DNA from: an uncultured Burkholderiales bacterium
Lineage (GTDB): Bacteria > Pseudomonadota > Gammaproteobacteria > Burkholderiales > Burkholderiaceae_C
Length of the DNA stretch: 64,000 bases
Direction of reading: 5' to 3'
Assembly: GCA_903828695.1 (NCBI GenBank)
Contig: CAIKNE010000009.1
Location: 1-64,000 of the forward strand
Below the pieces are notes generated by a model. That model ran no database searches and was not told the origin of the DNA. It saw nothing but the letters and a program-made list of their open reading frames with translations. The position numbers and the translations under genes were made by a program. Shown here piece by piece: positions 18,851-28,970 of this stretch. Each line of letters starts with the position of its first letter. The stretch's first letter is position 1.

Positions 18851-20149
18851 TTACTTTAATTTGCTCATCACCTCGCGGGCAATGGCAATAGTTTGTTCGA
18901 TATCCTCATTCGTATGTGCAGCGCTTACGAAACCTGCCTCGTAAAGGGCTGGGGCAATGTAAACCCCTTTATCCAATAAACCGTGAAAGAGCTGGTTAAA
19001 TTTTGGACCATCGCTCTTCATCACTTGCCCGTAATTACTGGGTAGCTCAGGGAGAAGGAAAAATCCAAACATCGCACCCTGACAGTCAGCGGCAAAATCA
19101 ACCCCCGTTTCTTTGGCAACATGCGTGAGTCCGTCCACTAGCGAGCGAGTCTTTTGACTGATGGACTCCCAAAATTTTGGGCGTTGAATTTCTTTTAACG
19201 TCGCCAGGCCACAAGCCGTTGCAACAGGGTTACCACTTAAAGTTCCAGCCTGATAAACAGGTCCCAGCGGAGCAAGTTGCTCCATGACTGCACGCGATCC
19301 ACCAAACGCAGCCAAAGGCATGCCCCCGCCGATCACCTTACCCATAACTGTTATGTCGGGTTTAAAGCCTGGAATTTGTGCTGCATAGACACTTTGAGCA
19401 CCACCCAGTGCAACCCTAAATCCCGTCATCACCTCATCAAAGACCAGTAACGCGCCGTACTGCGTGCACAGCTCTCTACAACGCTTCATGAACTCAACGC
19501 TAGCTCTGACAAAATTCATATTACCTGCTATGGGCTCGATCATCACGCAGGCGAGTTCCTTGCCGTGCAAGGCAAACGCTTCCTCAAGCTGAGCTACGTT
19601 GTTGTACTCAAGCACGAGCGTGTGCTGAACCACCTCTGCAGGGACACCTGCACTAGTAGGATTCCCAAAGGTCGCCAAACCCGAACCCGCTTTAACTAAA
19701 AGTGCGTCGGCGTGTCCGTGGTAGCACCCTTCAAACTTGATAATCTTATTGCGCCCTGTAGCACCCCTTGCCAAACGCAGCGCACTCATCCCGGCCTCGG
19801 TGCCTGAGCTGACCAGGCGGACCATCTCCATAGAGGGCATTAATTTTAGAATCTCCTCGACCAACTCCACCTCACGCACAGTGGGGGCACCAAAGGAGAA
19901 GCCGTCCTTGAGGGCCTCTTGCACAGCGTGCACAACCACAGGGTTACCGTGTCCTAAGATCATGGGACCCCACGAACCTATGTAGTCAATGAATCTCTGA
20001 TCGTTTTCATCCCAGAAATAAGCCCCCTGCGCTCGGCGCACAAAACGGGGTGTACCCCCAACAGCTCGGAAGGCTCTAACGGGAGAGTTGACTCCGCCAG
20101 GAATGACACGGCGAGCCCTGTCGAAATAGGTTTGATTCAAATCGGTCAT
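18851..20149 (-). CDS. hemL: Glutamate-1-semialdehyde 2,1-aminomutase
   Basis: A 432-residue PLP enzyme converting glutamate-1-semialdehyde to 5-aminolevulinate, the committed C5 step of haem synthesis. It carries [18 protein letters not shown] at the N-terminus, the cofactor region [17 protein letters not shown], and the PLP lysine in [18 protein letters not shown] choose the ATG at 20149; a TTG six codons earlier is also in frame but has no ribosome binding site. It ends 71 bp from the convergent purH stop. The thiD gene upstream on the same strand may be co-transcribed. Confidence 0.96.
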   Translation of the reverse strand: MTDLNQTYFDRARRVIPGGVNSPVRAFRAVGGTPRFVRRAQGAYFWDENDQRFIDYIGSWGPMILGHGNPVVVHAVQEALKDGFSFGAPTVREVELVEEILKLMPSMEMVRLVSSGTEAGMSALRLARGATGRNKIIKFEGCYHGHADALLVKAGSGLATFGNPTSAGVPAEVVQHTLVLEYNNVAQLEEAFALHGKELACVMIEPIAGNMNFVRASVEFMKRCRELCTQYGALLVFDEVMTGFRVALGGAQSVYAAQIPGFKPDITVMGKVIGGGMPLAAFGGSRAVMEQLAPLGPVYQAGTLSGNPVATACGLATLKEIQRPKFWESISQKTRSLVDGLTHVAKETGVDFAADCQGAMFGFFLLPELPSNYGQVMKSDGPKFNQLFHGLLDKGVYIAPALYEAGFVSAAHTNEDIEQTIAIAREVMSKLK

Positions 20150-20264
20150 AGTGGTTTGCGCAAGCAATAGTTGGTGTGAGTTTTAGTGTCAGTGTTTGAG
20201 GAAACGCAATCGTCTTAATCAGGCCAAGGAAATCCCAACAAGATCATGAAAAGATAAGTTAGAG

Positions 20265-21218
20265 CTAATGTCGGGTTGTGATTTTAGGCAATCCGAAATC
20301 ATCCATCTGATCTAAGGGACTCTCCGACTCAACAACAGCAGCAGCATCATCTTCCTCACTCATACTTTGAGTCCAAAAAAGACGGTCCGGTAAAACCTGT
20401 CCCATACCTGGTTGATAACCCGCAAGTAAACAGCCATCCAAATAATTAAGCGCCTCTTTGGTTGCGACCTCTAGATCGCAACCAACAGCGATAAGGGATG
20501 CGATTACGGCACTCAAAGTATCCCCAGTCCCCGTGAAAACTGCATCTTGGCGCTCGAACTTCTCTGTTAACAAAACGTTATAAGGGGTACACAGTACATT
20601 CTCAAAAGTCTGTGTAGTCGGAGTCAGCCCCGTCACGAGCGTATAGGGAACACCCAGTTCACCGGCGGCTTTTGCCAACTCACGCGGAGTAGGGGCCCTC
20701 GTGTTGCTCCAGTCGGGCAACAACCAGCGGGACAAGGTACTGTAGTTACCCATCAGCAGCGTAGTCTGGGGGAGCACCAGATCTTTAAATGCCTCTAGGT
20801 AGTTCTCTATTTCCTCGTCCTCCCACCAAGACAGATCTGGCATGTAGGCGATGACGGGAAGATCCGCGTAATCAGCTGTCACCTCTGCGACGACGCTTAA
20901 AGCTTCCGGGCTTCCGCAAAAGCCAACTTTAAAAACCTGAACCGTCACGTCCTCTAATACAGCACGCGCTTGTTCACTAACGCCTTCTGGGTCGATACAA
21001 AAGTGGCTGCGAATTTCAGCGGTATCTCTTACATAACACCCCGTTACGACCGGCAAAGTGTGCGCACCTACGGAGTTGCAGGACAAAATATCTGCAGTTA
21101 TTCCGCCCCCCCCACTGGGGTCATTGGAGTTAAAGGTCAACACACAAGGATAGGATGCATCAACATCGGTGTCGGCATCCTCTGGGTCTGGTGTTGGGGG
21201 GTGGGTGTAGTTACTCAT
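20265..21218 (-). CDS. thiD: Hydroxymethylpyrimidine/phosphomethylpyrimidine kinase
   Basis: A ribokinase-fold enzyme of about 317 residues that phosphorylates HMP and HMP-P for thiamine synthesis. The N-terminal substrate loop NDPSGGGGITADILSCNSVG and the C-terminal anion-hole region FTGTGDTLSAVIASLIAVG with the catalytic aspartate are clear. It is longer than E. coli ThiD because of an acidic N-terminal leader (DPEDADTDVDAS) and an acidic tail. The ATG at 21218 is preferred to an in-frame TTG at 21233. The gene neighbours hemL and a divergent rubredoxin, a common betaproteobacterial arrangement. The glycine loop is encoded by a run of eight C on the plus strand near 21110. Confidence 0.9.
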   Translation of the reverse strand: MSNYTHPPTPDPEDADTDVDASYPCVLTFNSNDPSGGGGITADILSCNSVGAHTLPVVTGCYVRDTAEIRSHFCIDPEGVSEQARAVLEDVTVQVFKVGFCGSPEALSVVAEVTADYADLPVIAYMPDLSWWEDEEIENYLEAFKDLVLPQTTLLMGNYSTLSRWLLPDWSNTRAPTPRELAKAAGELGVPYTLVTGLTPTTQTFENVLCTPYNVLLTEKFERQDAVFTGTGDTLSAVIASLIAVGCDLEVATKEALNYLDGCLLAGYQPGMGQVLPDRLFWTQSMSEEDDAAAVVESESPLDQMDDFGLPKITTRH

Positions 21219-21291
21219 AATAAATCGATACAATGGGCATTCATTTTGGGCCCTTACCAGGGAATTGTGCCGTATTTTTGGGAAGAATATC

Positions 21292-21459
21292 TTGACTACA
21301 ACTTGGATGTGTTTAATTTGTGGGTGGATTTACGATGAAACTGTTGGCGCCCCTGAGCACGGGATAGCAGCAGGTACGCCATGGGCACAGGTTCCCATGA
21401 ACTGGACATGCCCAGAGTGCGGTGCGCGTAAGGAAGACTTTGAGATGGTCGAAATTTAA
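21292..21459 (+). CDS. Rubredoxin
   Basis: A 55-residue iron protein with both CxxCG knuckles, CLICGW and CPECGA, that bind one iron atom for electron transfer. The usual core WMCLICGWIYDE and PMNWTCPECGARKEDFEMV is complete. The start is set as TTG at 21292, with GGAAG seven bases upstream, giving the normal rubredoxin length; a TTG at 21265 would add nine residues of no known role. It is divergent from thiD with only 73 bp between the starts. Rubredoxins in this setting are of the alkane-hydroxylase-partner type by sequence, but no such oxygenase is adjacent. Confidence 0.92.
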   Translation: MTTTWMCLICGWIYDETVGAPEHGIAAGTPWAQVPMNWTCPECGARKEDFEMVEI

Positions 21460-21680
21460 ATCTTTCCCACTTTGAATTGCCTTTATTGACTATAAATCTC
21501 ACTTTCCTTAGACCGCCCCGCTGATATTCGGGCTTTGCTCTCTTGAAATCTAAGACGGCGAAGCTCTAGGTTGATCAACACAGTAGATTTTTGGCGAATA
21601 CTCTTTTTACTTTGTGTTTTCAATCAGTCAAACCTCATTAATTTTCATTTTTTTAAATTGCTTTTTCTATAAGGACACTT

Positions 21681-22268
21681 ATGCGCATCGATCAAACAGC
21701 ACTTGACCAACTCTTCTTAAACGCTCGTTCCTCTAATGGATTCATTGACAAACCTGTTTCTGAGTCGCTTTTAAAGGAAATTTACGACTTGGCCAAATTT
21801 GGTCCAACCTCCATGAACACGCAGCCAGCGCGTTTCATCATGCTTACCTCTGCAGCGGCTAAAGAAAGAGTCATGCCGGCCATGCTCCCAGGTAACGTTG
21901 ATAAAACCAAGTCTGCCCCCGTCATCGTCATCGTTGCTTCGGACGCTCATTTTTATGAGCATCTGCCAAAGACCTTCCCCAACAAACCAGATGCAAAAGA
22001 GATGTTTGCTGCAAACGCTGGCTTAGCCCAAGCCACTGCAACACGTAACACAACTCTGGGCGGTGCGTATTTCATGATTGCGGCTCGCGCTCATGGCCTG
22101 GACTGCGGACCCATGAGTGGTTTTGATGCTGCAAAAGTTAACGCTGAATTCTTCCCCGACGGCCAATGCAAGGTCGATTTCTTGTTAAATCTGGGCTATG
22201 CAGACTCTTCCAAAATTTTCCCACGCAATCCACGTCTGAGTTTCGAAGAAGCTTGCAAAGTACTCTAA
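21681..22268 (+). CDS. Nitroreductase-family protein, malonic semialdehyde reductase (RutE/YdfG-like)
   Basis: A 195-residue FMN-dependent nitroreductase-fold protein of the RutE/HadB branch. Its N-terminus has the flavin contacts LFLNARSSNGFIDKPVSE and LAKFGPTSMNTQPARFIML. RutE-type proteins reduce malonic semialdehyde to 3-hydroxypropionate, removing a toxic product of pyrimidine breakdown. No other rut gene is nearby, so the true substrate may be another aldehyde or quinone. A clear AAGGAC ribosome binding site precedes the ATG. An imperfect hairpin follows at 22296. Confidence 0.85.
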   Translation: MRIDQTALDQLFLNARSSNGFIDKPVSESLLKEIYDLAKFGPTSMNTQPARFIMLTSAAAKERVMPAMLPGNVDKTKSAPVIVIVASDAHFYEHLPKTFPNKPDAKEMFAANAGLAQATATRNTTLGGAYFMIAARAHGLDCGPMSGFDAAKVNAEFFPDGQCKVDFLLNLGYADSSKIFPRNPRLSFEEACKVL

Positions 22269-22295
22269 TGAGTGCGAGCGCTGATCAAACCTCAA

Positions 22296-22319
22296 ACAGG
22301 GCTATTGAGCCCTGTACTT
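22296..22319 (+). terminator. Terminator-like hairpin after the nitroreductase gene
   Basis: ACAGGGCT (22296-22303) and AGCCCTGT (22308-22315) form a perfect eight-pair stem with loop attg. The following bases acttt give only a weak T tract, so termination may be partial. The stem core AGCCCTG/CAGGGCT recurs in the hairpin at 38333. Confidence 0.5.
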
Positions 22320-22373
22320 TCGCTGTATCTTGCTCCTATTCATTCGTCAATCACCTTGGTTCCTTAGCGCTTT

Positions 22374-22847
22374 ATGAAAACATTTACAACCGTTGATGAG
22401 CTCATTGCCTGTGTTGGACAAGAAGTATCTACGAGTGATTGGATCAAGATAGACCAAGAAAAAATAAACCAGTTTGCCACTGCAACTGGGGATCATCAGT
22501 GGATTCATACGGATCCCATCCAAGCAAGTCAAGGCCCCTTTAAAACCACTATTGCCCATGGATTTCTAACGCTCTCGCTGATTCCTGAGATGCTTAGAAC
22601 TGCACTGTGTTTTCCGCCCTCCAGCATGGCTATCAATTACGGATTGAACAAGGTACGGTTTACCAACCCAGTGCCTGTGAACTCTCAACTTAGAGGACAT
22701 TTTTATTTACTCGAGGTTGAATCCTTAAAGGATCCGCAGTCGCAAGTGGTTAACGGATTTCAGATGATTTGGAAAATTACCATCGAGCAAGATGGTGCAT
22801 CCAAACCCGTTTGCATAGCAGAGTCAGTGGTGCGAAGATATCATTAG
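22374..22847 (+). CDS. MaoC-family (R)-specific enoyl-CoA hydratase-like protein
   Basis: A 157-residue single hot-dog protein of the MaoC/NodN type. The hydratase motif is visible as FATATGDHQWIHTDPIQA with the Asp-His pair, followed by TIAHGFLTLSLIPEML. Proteins of this type hydrate 2-enoyl-CoA to (R)-3-hydroxyacyl-CoA or related substrates. It lies 105 bp after the nitroreductase gene. Given the weight of acyl-CoA genes in the window a role in that metabolism is likely, but the substrate is not known. Confidence 0.85.
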   Translation: MKTFTTVDELIACVGQEVSTSDWIKIDQEKINQFATATGDHQWIHTDPIQASQGPFKTTIAHGFLTLSLIPEMLRTALCFPPSSMAINYGLNKVRFTNPVPVNSQLRGHFYLLEVESLKDPQSQVVNGFQMIWKITIEQDGASKPVCIAESVVRRYH

Positions 22848-22909
22848 ACACCTCACTCATGACTTCACAACTCTAGCAATCTGTTATTGACTTTTGGGCT
22901 ACCCGATAT

Positions 22910-23380
22910 CTAGACGGATTGTGCAAAGTCATTTTGCCGCCAGGCCTCATAGGCAACAATAGCAACTGAATTAGATAGATTCAGACTGCGCTGTCCACTG
23001 AGCATGGGTAACAAGAGCCTTTGCGACTCGGGGAAACTCTCCCTAATGGGCACAGGAAGCCCTTTGGTCTCAGATCCAAAAAAGAGCCAGTCTGCAGGCT
23101 TAAACTGCTGAGTGAATACATTTTGTGTCCCCTTTGTGGTCAGCGCAAAGCAGCGCTTCAAATCGGGGGCAGCAGTGTCCAAGAATGCTTGCCAACTTGC
23201 GTATTTTTTGACCTGCGCGTACTCATGATAATCTAGGCCGGCGCGACGCATCAAAGGATCCGTCATATGAAAACCAAGTGGCTCTATTAAATGAAGACTG
23301 CAGCCCGTGTTTGCGCAAAGTCTAATCACGTTCCCTGTGTTGGGGGGTATCTCAGGGTGAACTAAAACAATATTAAACAT
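22910..23380 (-). CDS. trmL: tRNA (cytidine/uridine-34-2'-O)-methyltransferase
   Basis: A 156-residue SPOUT methyltransferase. It begins MFNIVLVHPEIPPNTGNVIR and carries the three knotted motifs: ANTGCSLHLIEPLGF, LFFGSETKGLP and LSGQRSLNLSNSVAIVAYEA. TrmL methylates the wobble ribose of tRNA-Leu species using S-adenosylmethionine. Length matches E. coli (157). It converges on the MaoC gene and is divergent from the BioC-like gene with 217 bp between. Confidence 0.95.
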   Translation of the reverse strand: MFNIVLVHPEIPPNTGNVIRLCANTGCSLHLIEPLGFHMTDPLMRRAGLDYHEYAQVKKYASWQAFLDTAAPDLKRCFALTTKGTQNVFTQQFKPADWLFFGSETKGLPVPIRESFPESQRLLLPMLSGQRSLNLSNSVAIVAYEAWRQNDFAQSV

Positions 23381-23597
23381 GTGAGGATGAATTTGGTTGC
23401 TGTGCGCGGGGTGAAAAACACTGTTTATACATAGGTCTTTGATGCCCAGTTCAATTAACCTAGCTCACCCCCTTAGAATTGGACCGTTCATTATCGCCTT
23501 TGGATACGCTACTCTTAGTCAGAACTTTGCCGCGCCCCACTTTAAGTGGTGCATTCATTGACTTTAAATATGTATAAATGAGCTCTAAACAGTACGA

Positions 23598-24548
23598 ATG
23601 AATACGAGTGCCCCACCTACCCTAGACCCCGTTGCCGCGCTGCGCTTTAGAGAACTACAAAGTGCGGACAAACCTTCCTGGCTTCACAACGAGGTAGCTC
23701 GGCGCATGGAGCAACGATTAGACTGGTTTAAGGATAAACCCCAGAACTGGATAGACTGGGAACCCATTAACGGCGGGCTCGCTACTCACAAGAGCCTTCT
23801 TGCTCGGTATCCCGGCATCCACTCAACCGTCGTCGAGTTCAACCCTAGACGATTAGTGGAGGCTCAAAAGCAGTTATCACCCCACTGGTTGGCTCGCTTC
23901 TTACCGATCGTCAAAAACTCTCAACTCTTTAAGCGTGGCAAGCAAACTTTCTCCCTTTTGCAAGCACCTGATAAAACCCAAGCAGATTTGGTGTGGGCCA
24001 ATATGCTTTTGCACCTAGCGCCTAATCCGAGCGAGCTCATAAGAGCTTGGCATCGATCACTAAGGGTCGGTGGGTGGGTGATGTTTAGCTGCCTTGGGCC
24101 TGATACCAGCAGTCAACTTAGAGACATCTACGCAAAACTGGGATGGCCTTTACCGGCGCACGAATTCACGGATATGCATGACTGGGGAGACATGCTGGTG
24201 GAAGCGGGATTTGCAGATCCCGTCATGGATATGGAGCGTATTACGCTCACCTACTCCTCCCCTGAGTCACTGATTCAAGACTTAAGAGCTCTTGGGCGTA
24301 ATTTCAATCGCACCCGGTTTAACGCTCTGAGGGGTAGAAAATGGTTGCACGACTTTAAATCTAACTTAAGCGCAGTGGGGAGGGCTGAAAATAATGCCTC
24401 CAGGCCTGAAGAAGCATTAAAAATACCGCTGACTTTTGAGATCATTTATGGCCACGCATTCAAAGTAGCCCCAAAGATTAGAGTATCAGAGTCCTCGGCC
24501 TTCTCGGCTGAGGATATGAGAGCCATGCTCCGATCAAGCAAGAATTAA
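23598..24548 (+). CDS. SAM-dependent methyltransferase, BioC-like
   Basis: A 316-residue protein with a class I methyltransferase domain. Seen are PSWLHNEVARRMEQRLDWFK at the start, TVVEFNPRRL as the acidic SAM-binding strand, and LVWANMLLHLAPNP then RSLRVGGWVMFSCLGPDTSS as later core motifs. This pattern is that of BioC, which methylates malonyl-ACP to begin the pimeloyl part of biotin synthesis. The SAM glycine-rich loop is atypical (EPINGGLATHK in place of DLGCGTG). No other bio gene is adjacent, so the BioC role is inferred. The stop is 8 bp from the convergent dxs stop. Confidence 0.72.
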   Translation: MNTSAPPTLDPVAALRFRELQSADKPSWLHNEVARRMEQRLDWFKDKPQNWIDWEPINGGLATHKSLLARYPGIHSTVVEFNPRRLVEAQKQLSPHWLARFLPIVKNSQLFKRGKQTFSLLQAPDKTQADLVWANMLLHLAPNPSELIRAWHRSLRVGGWVMFSCLGPDTSSQLRDIYAKLGWPLPAHEFTDMHDWGDMLVEAGFADPVMDMERITLTYSSPESLIQDLRALGRNFNRTRFNALRGRKWLHDFKSNLSAVGRAENNASRPEEALKIPLTFEIIYGHAFKVAPKIRVSESSAFSAEDMRAMLRSSKN

Positions 24549-24556
24549 AGAGAGGA

Positions 24557-26416
24557 TTAACTCAAAAACCGGTTTCGAATGGACGCCTCAATACCCTTTG
24601 CATCCAGGCCGAGTTGTGAAAGTATCTTGACTGGATCCCCGTGAACCGTAAATTCATCAGGAATTCCCAGTCTTAGTACGGGCAAAGTTATTCCAGCATC
24701 TTGAAGTGCCTCTAAAACAGCACTTCCGGCCCCGCCCATCAGTACACCCTCCTCTACGGTTACGATGGCACTGTGTTGGCTTGCTAGCTCGATGAGCAGT
24801 TCTTTATCAAGAGGTTTTGCCCATCTCATGTTGGCAACAGTTGCATCAAGCCTTTCTGCAACTTCAAGACAAGGGTACAAAAGAGTTCCAAAAGCAAGTA
24901 TGGCAATGCTTGGTGTGTCGCCTGCACTCCTTAGGCTGCGCCGACGCACCTCCCCTCGTCCGTAGGGCAGTGTTTGCTCAATACTTCCAGTCTTCGTTCC
25001 TACCCCAGAGCCTCTGGGGTAACGTACCGCTACACAGTGATCTTGTGCAAAGGCTGTCGATAAAAGTGAGTAACACTCGGCCTCATCGGCTGGACAAGCA
25101 ACACTCACATTAGCAACACATCGTAAAAAGGCTATGTCGTATATGCCTGCATGTGTTGCCCCGTCGGCACCAACAATGCCGGCTCGGTCAAGTGCAAGAA
25201 CAAGAGGCAAGTTTTGCAAAGCAGCGTCATGAATGAGTTGATCGTAAGCTCTTTGCAAGAATGTTGAATAGATGGCGACTACGGGCTTCATGCCCTCACA
25301 CGCCAAGCCTGCAGCAAAGGTGAGTGCGTGCTGCTCAGCGATGCCAACATCAAAATACCGAGTAGGGAACCTTTGTTCAAACTCCACCATGCCCGATCCC
25401 TCGCGCATGGCAGGGGTAATTCCCATGAGCCTTTTGTCGTGAGCAGCCATATCGCAAAGCCAAGAGCCAAACACTTGACTAAAGGTTTGCTTAGGCGTTG
25501 CGCTCGGGGGTGTAATACCCACCTTGGGATCAAACTTTCCAGGGCCGTGATACATCACAGGATCAGACTCTGCAAGCTTGTAGCCTTGTCCCTTTTTGGT
25601 GACGACATGGAGGAACTGGGGCCCTTTCAAGCCTTTAATATTCTCAAGTGTGGGAATCAATGAATCCAAATCATGACCATCGATTGGGCCAATGTAATTA
25701 AACCCGAATTTTTCAAACAACGTAGCTGGAACTACAAAGCCTTTGGCTTGCTCCTCAAAGCGTTTGGCGAGCTCAAATAAAGGGGGGGCACCTTTCAAAA
25801 TTTGCTTACCCGCTTCTTTTGCACTTGCGTAAAAGCGACCGCTCATGAGTTGCGCCAAATACCTGTTCAACGCCCCAACGGGTGGACTGATCGACATATC
25901 GTTGTCGTTCAATATGACCAAAATATTGCAATCAGCAACACCTGCGTTGTTGAGTGCCTCAAACGCCATACCTGCCGTCATTGCACCGTCACCGATGATG
26001 GCTACGCAGTTTCTGTGCTCACCTTTTTCTTTCGCAGCGATCGCCATGCCAAGAGCTGCTGAGATACTGGTGGAGGAGTGCGCGGTACCGAATGCATCGT
26101 AAATACTCTCACTGCGCATTGGAAATCCACTGATACCGCCGAGTTGGCGAAGAGTGGACATGGTGTCTCGTCGCCCTGTCAAAATTTTATGTGGATAAGT
26201 TTGGTGTCCTACATCCCAGACTAAGCGGTCCTCTGGTGTATTGAACACATAATGCAGCGCAATAGATAACTCAACAGTGCCTAGATTGGAGCTTAGATGG
26301 CCACCCGTTTTAGATACGCTGTTGATCAAGTACTCCCTCAACTCGTTGGCCAAAGGCTTGAGCTGGTCTTTGGAGAGCAACCTGAGATCTGAAGGGGATT
26401 GGATTTGATCTAACAT
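24557..26416 (-). CDS. dxs: 1-deoxy-D-xylulose-5-phosphate synthase
   Basis: A 619-residue thiamine-diphosphate enzyme that joins pyruvate and glyceraldehyde-3-phosphate, the first step of the MEP isoprenoid route. It has [20 protein letters not shown], the ThDP motif [18 protein letters not shown] ending in [14 protein letters not shown], and the transketolase pyrimidine domain with [18 protein letters not shown] containing the catalytic glutamate. The C-terminal transketolase domain is complete. It is the last gene of xseB-ispA-dxs and starts 9 bp after ispA. Confidence 0.97.
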   Translation of the reverse strand: MLDQIQSPSDLRLLSKDQLKPLANELREYLINSVSKTGGHLSSNLGTVELSIALHYVFNTPEDRLVWDVGHQTYPHKILTGRRDTMSTLRQLGGISGFPMRSESIYDAFGTAHSSTSISAALGMAIAAKEKGEHRNCVAIIGDGAMTAGMAFEALNNAGVADCNILVILNDNDMSISPPVGALNRYLAQLMSGRFYASAKEAGKQILKGAPPLFELAKRFEEQAKGFVVPATLFEKFGFNYIGPIDGHDLDSLIPTLENIKGLKGPQFLHVVTKKGQGYKLAESDPVMYHGPGKFDPKVGITPPSATPKQTFSQVFGSWLCDMAAHDKRLMGITPAMREGSGMVEFEQRFPTRYFDVGIAEQHALTFAAGLACEGMKPVVAIYSTFLQRAYDQLIHDAALQNLPLVLALDRAGIVGADGATHAGIYDIAFLRCVANVSVACPADEAECYSLLSTAFAQDHCVAVRYPRGSGVGTKTGSIEQTLPYGRGEVRRRSLRSAGDTPSIAILAFGTLLYPCLEVAERLDATVANMRWAKPLDKELLIELASQHSAIVTVEEGVLMGGAGSAVLEALQDAGITLPVLRLGIPDEFTVHGDPVKILSQLGLDAKGIEASIRNRFLS

Positions 26417-26425
26417 TTTAAAAAT

Positions 26426-27367
26426 CTAATATCTTCGATTAACAATTTTCAAAGCAATCGCAACAAGCGCATCACTACTGGATAAATCGCTATCGAACAA
26501 AGCTTGGTTAGCTTGGACCAATAACACATCGGCCTTATGTTTGGCAGCGTCCAAGCCCATCAAAGAGACATAGGTTGGTTTGTCGGTGTTTGCATCTTTG
26601 CCCGCCGTTTTACCTAAAACCGCAGAGTCCGCGGTCACATCCAATATATCGTCTACAACTTGAAATGCAAGTCCCAGCGCACTTCCAAATATTTTCAGCT
26701 TTTCCAGGGCGTGTTCTGAAACACCTGCACACAACGCCCCAGCTATAACACTTGCCTCCAGCAGCGCTCCCGTTTTAAGGTTGTGCATGTGACTCAACTC
26801 AGCCTCGTTTAAGCGCTTACCCACACTGGCTAAATCAATTGCTTGCCCACCAGCCATTCCGTTATGCCCTGCCGCCCTTGCAATCAATGCACAGAGTTTG
26901 AGCTGCAAATCAGCGGGAATTAAAGTGTTTTCAGGCGTCAGCACCTCAAAAGCCAAAGCTTGAAGGGTGTCTCCCGTCAAAAGTGCGGTTGCTTCGCCGA
27001 ACTGAACATGAACGGTTGGCTTGCCGCGTCTGAGGACATCGTTGTCCATACAGGGCATGTCATCATGGACCAGTGAGTAGGCGTGAATAAGCTCAATGGC
27101 ACAAGCCACCCGCAGCGCAGCTTCTCTGCGCCACCCTCTCTCATTCAAATCTTGATCACGAATACCAGCATCAAATGCACCCAGCACAAGCAAAGATCGT
27201 AAGCGCTTACCACCCCCAAGAACCGCATACTTCATGGGTTCCGATAAATTAGCGGGCGCATCAACGGGTATCCACTGATTTAAAGCGGCCTCAATTTCGG
27301 ACAACCCTAGGGCGCTCCAAGTCTCCAGATCAAAAGACTGAGTAAGGTTCAAGGTGCGACTTTCCAA
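26426..27367 (-). CDS. ispA: Farnesyl (geranyl) diphosphate synthase
   Basis: A 313-residue prenyltransferase that condenses IPP with DMAPP and GPP. The first aspartate-rich motif is [20 protein letters not shown] with the CxxxC-less bacterial DDxxxxD pattern, the second is [20 protein letters not shown], and [15 protein letters not shown] binds substrate. The start is a TTG at 27367 inside the end of xseB, giving a 19-bp overlap; the nearest internal ATG would remove conserved N-terminal sequence. Its products feed ubiquinone and undecaprenyl synthesis. Confidence 0.95.
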   Translation of the reverse strand: MESRTLNLTQSFDLETWSALGLSEIEAALNQWIPVDAPANLSEPMKYAVLGGGKRLRSLLVLGAFDAGIRDQDLNERGWRREAALRVACAIELIHAYSLVHDDMPCMDNDVLRRGKPTVHVQFGEATALLTGDTLQALAFEVLTPENTLIPADLQLKLCALIARAAGHNGMAGGQAIDLASVGKRLNEAELSHMHNLKTGALLEASVIAGALCAGVSEHALEKLKIFGSALGLAFQVVDDILDVTADSAVLGKTAGKDANTDKPTYVSLMGLDAAKHKADVLLVQANQALFDSDLSSSDALVAIALKIVNRRY

Positions 27368-27603
27368 GGTTTTAACTCTCCGTCTTCAAGCAATTTGATC
27401 TGATCCTCAACGGCGCTCAGTTGTTCCCGGCAGAATTTAAGCAATAATGCGCCCCTTTTGTAGGAGGTGAGTAACTTCTCTAAGGGCAACTGCCCCGACT
27501 CCATTTGAGATACCAACTCCTCGATTTCGCCAAGCGCACTCTCATAGCTCTGCGGTGCGGGTGCTTCTCCTGTAGGGGTTGGAACGGAAGGGGCCTTTGG
27601 CAT
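27349..27603 (-). CDS. xseB: Exodeoxyribonuclease VII small subunit
   Basis: An 84-residue subunit with the family core [20 protein letters not shown] and [19 protein letters not shown], then [15 protein letters not shown]. It assembles with XseA to degrade single-stranded DNA. An N-terminal Pro/Ala-rich leader of about 18 residues precedes the two-helix core. It is the first gene of the xseB-ispA-dxs operon, an order shared across many proteobacteria, with a 161-bp divergent gap to the Rieske gene. Confidence 0.93.
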   Translation of the reverse strand: MPKAPSVPTPTGEAPAPQSYESALGEIEELVSQMESGQLPLEKLLTSYKRGALLLKFCREQLSAVEDQIKLLEDGELKPWKVAP

Positions 27604-27764
27604 GCTATTTGTACTCGAGTGTTGGTAGAAAGTCTCAATTGTAGGACGATGAATGCACCCAAATAGTAGTACCCAGGGTAGAATCGGGGTTTTCTGCCAG
27701 AAATAACTGGTTTTCCCTATAACTTCTATTACTTCCCTGTGGGGAGTCTTTAGGTCAGGTCAAA

Positions 27765-28916
27765 ATGTCTGATTTAAGTCTTCAACTGCAGCAGGCGTTT
27801 AGTCAACTTCCTGTCTCTAGCTACTCCGATGAAGCGCTGTTTAAGCGTGAAATCGATACTTTGTTCGCCAAAGGGCCTAACTACGTCGGTCACCGCTTAT
27901 CTGTGCCCGAATTAGGGGACTACCATGCGATACAGCAAGAGCGGGAGGGCCGGGTGCTGATACGCACCGAAAACGGGATTGAGTTACTCTCCAACGTTTG
28001 CCGACACCGGCAAGCCGTGATTCTTAGGGGCCGGGGAAACCTGCGCCACACACCCAACGGTTCCAGCCCGAATGGTGCTAGTTCCAACATTGTTTGTCCC
28101 TTGCACCGCTGGACCTATGCAACAAATGGTGAATTAATAGGTGCCCCTCACTTTGCTCAGGATCCTTGCTTGAATCTGAGTCGCTACAAACTACAAGAGT
28201 GGAATGGCCTACTCTTTGAGGACAATGGGCGCGATATTGCCAATGACCTCAGAGCTTTGACGCCCCTGTCAAGCCTTGACTTTACCGGATACGCACTAGA
28301 CCATGTTGAGTTGCATACTTGTAACTACAACTGGAAAACATTTATCGAAGTCTACCTTGAAGACTATCACGTTGGCCCCTTTCACCCCGGACTTGGGAAC
28401 TTTGTAACGTGCGATGACCTGCGCTGGCAATTTGGAGATCAGTTCTCCGTTCAAACTGTAGGTATTGCTAACAGACTGGGGAAAGCGGGATCGCCTGTTT
28501 ACCAGCGTTGGCAAGAAGCACTCTTGAAATACAGAGACCATAAGGTGCCCGAGCACGGCGCTATTTGGCTGACCTACTACCCTCACATCATGGTGGAGTG
28601 GTATCCGCACGTTCTCACGGTTTCAACACTTCACCCCATAAGCGCCACACAAACTTTGAACCGTGTGGAGTTTTACTACCCAGAAGAAATTGTTGCATTT
28701 GAGCGTGAGTTCGTTGAAGCTCAAAGGGCCGCCTACATGGAAACCTGCATAGAAGACGACGAAATCGCAGAACGCATGGACGCAGGACGACTCGCTTTAT
28801 TACAACGCGGGGATAACGAGGTCGGCCCCTATCAAAGCCCCATGGAAGACGGCATGCAACAGTTTCACGAGTGGTATCGCAGGAGTATGGCGGACCCTAT
28901 AAATTCTGAAGAGTAA
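27765..28916 (+). CDS. Rieske-type aromatic ring-hydroxylating oxygenase, alpha subunit
   Basis: A 383-residue terminal oxygenase subunit. The Rieske [2Fe-2S] ligands are in NVCRHRQA and VCPLHRWTY. The catalytic domain has FIEVYLEDYHVGPFHPGL, holding the two histidines and the acidic bridge of the mononuclear iron site. The spacer between the two Rieske knuckles is 29 residues and contains NGSSPNGASSN, about 12 longer than usual. The gene is divergent from xseB, as seen in many betaproteobacteria, and is followed by a rhodanese. No reductase, ferredoxin or beta subunit gene is adjacent, so electrons must come from elsewhere. The substrate is unknown; AGGTCA serves as ribosome binding site. 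Confidence 0.88.
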   Translation: MSDLSLQLQQAFSQLPVSSYSDEALFKREIDTLFAKGPNYVGHRLSVPELGDYHAIQQEREGRVLIRTENGIELLSNVCRHRQAVILRGRGNLRHTPNGSSPNGASSNIVCPLHRWTYATNGELIGAPHFAQDPCLNLSRYKLQEWNGLLFEDNGRDIANDLRALTPLSSLDFTGYALDHVELHTCNYNWKTFIEVYLEDYHVGPFHPGLGNFVTCDDLRWQFGDQFSVQTVGIANRLGKAGSPVYQRWQEALLKYRDHKVPEHGAIWLTYYPHIMVEWYPHVLTVSTLHPISATQTLNRVEFYYPEEIVAFEREFVEAQRAAYMETCIEDDEIAERMDAGRLALLQRGDNEVGPYQSPMEDGMQQFHEWYRRSMADPINSEE

Positions 28917-28970
28917 CCGGGTTACTTTCTCTGCGGTTCAATCAAACGTTATTTTCTTCTGGGGTCTGTC

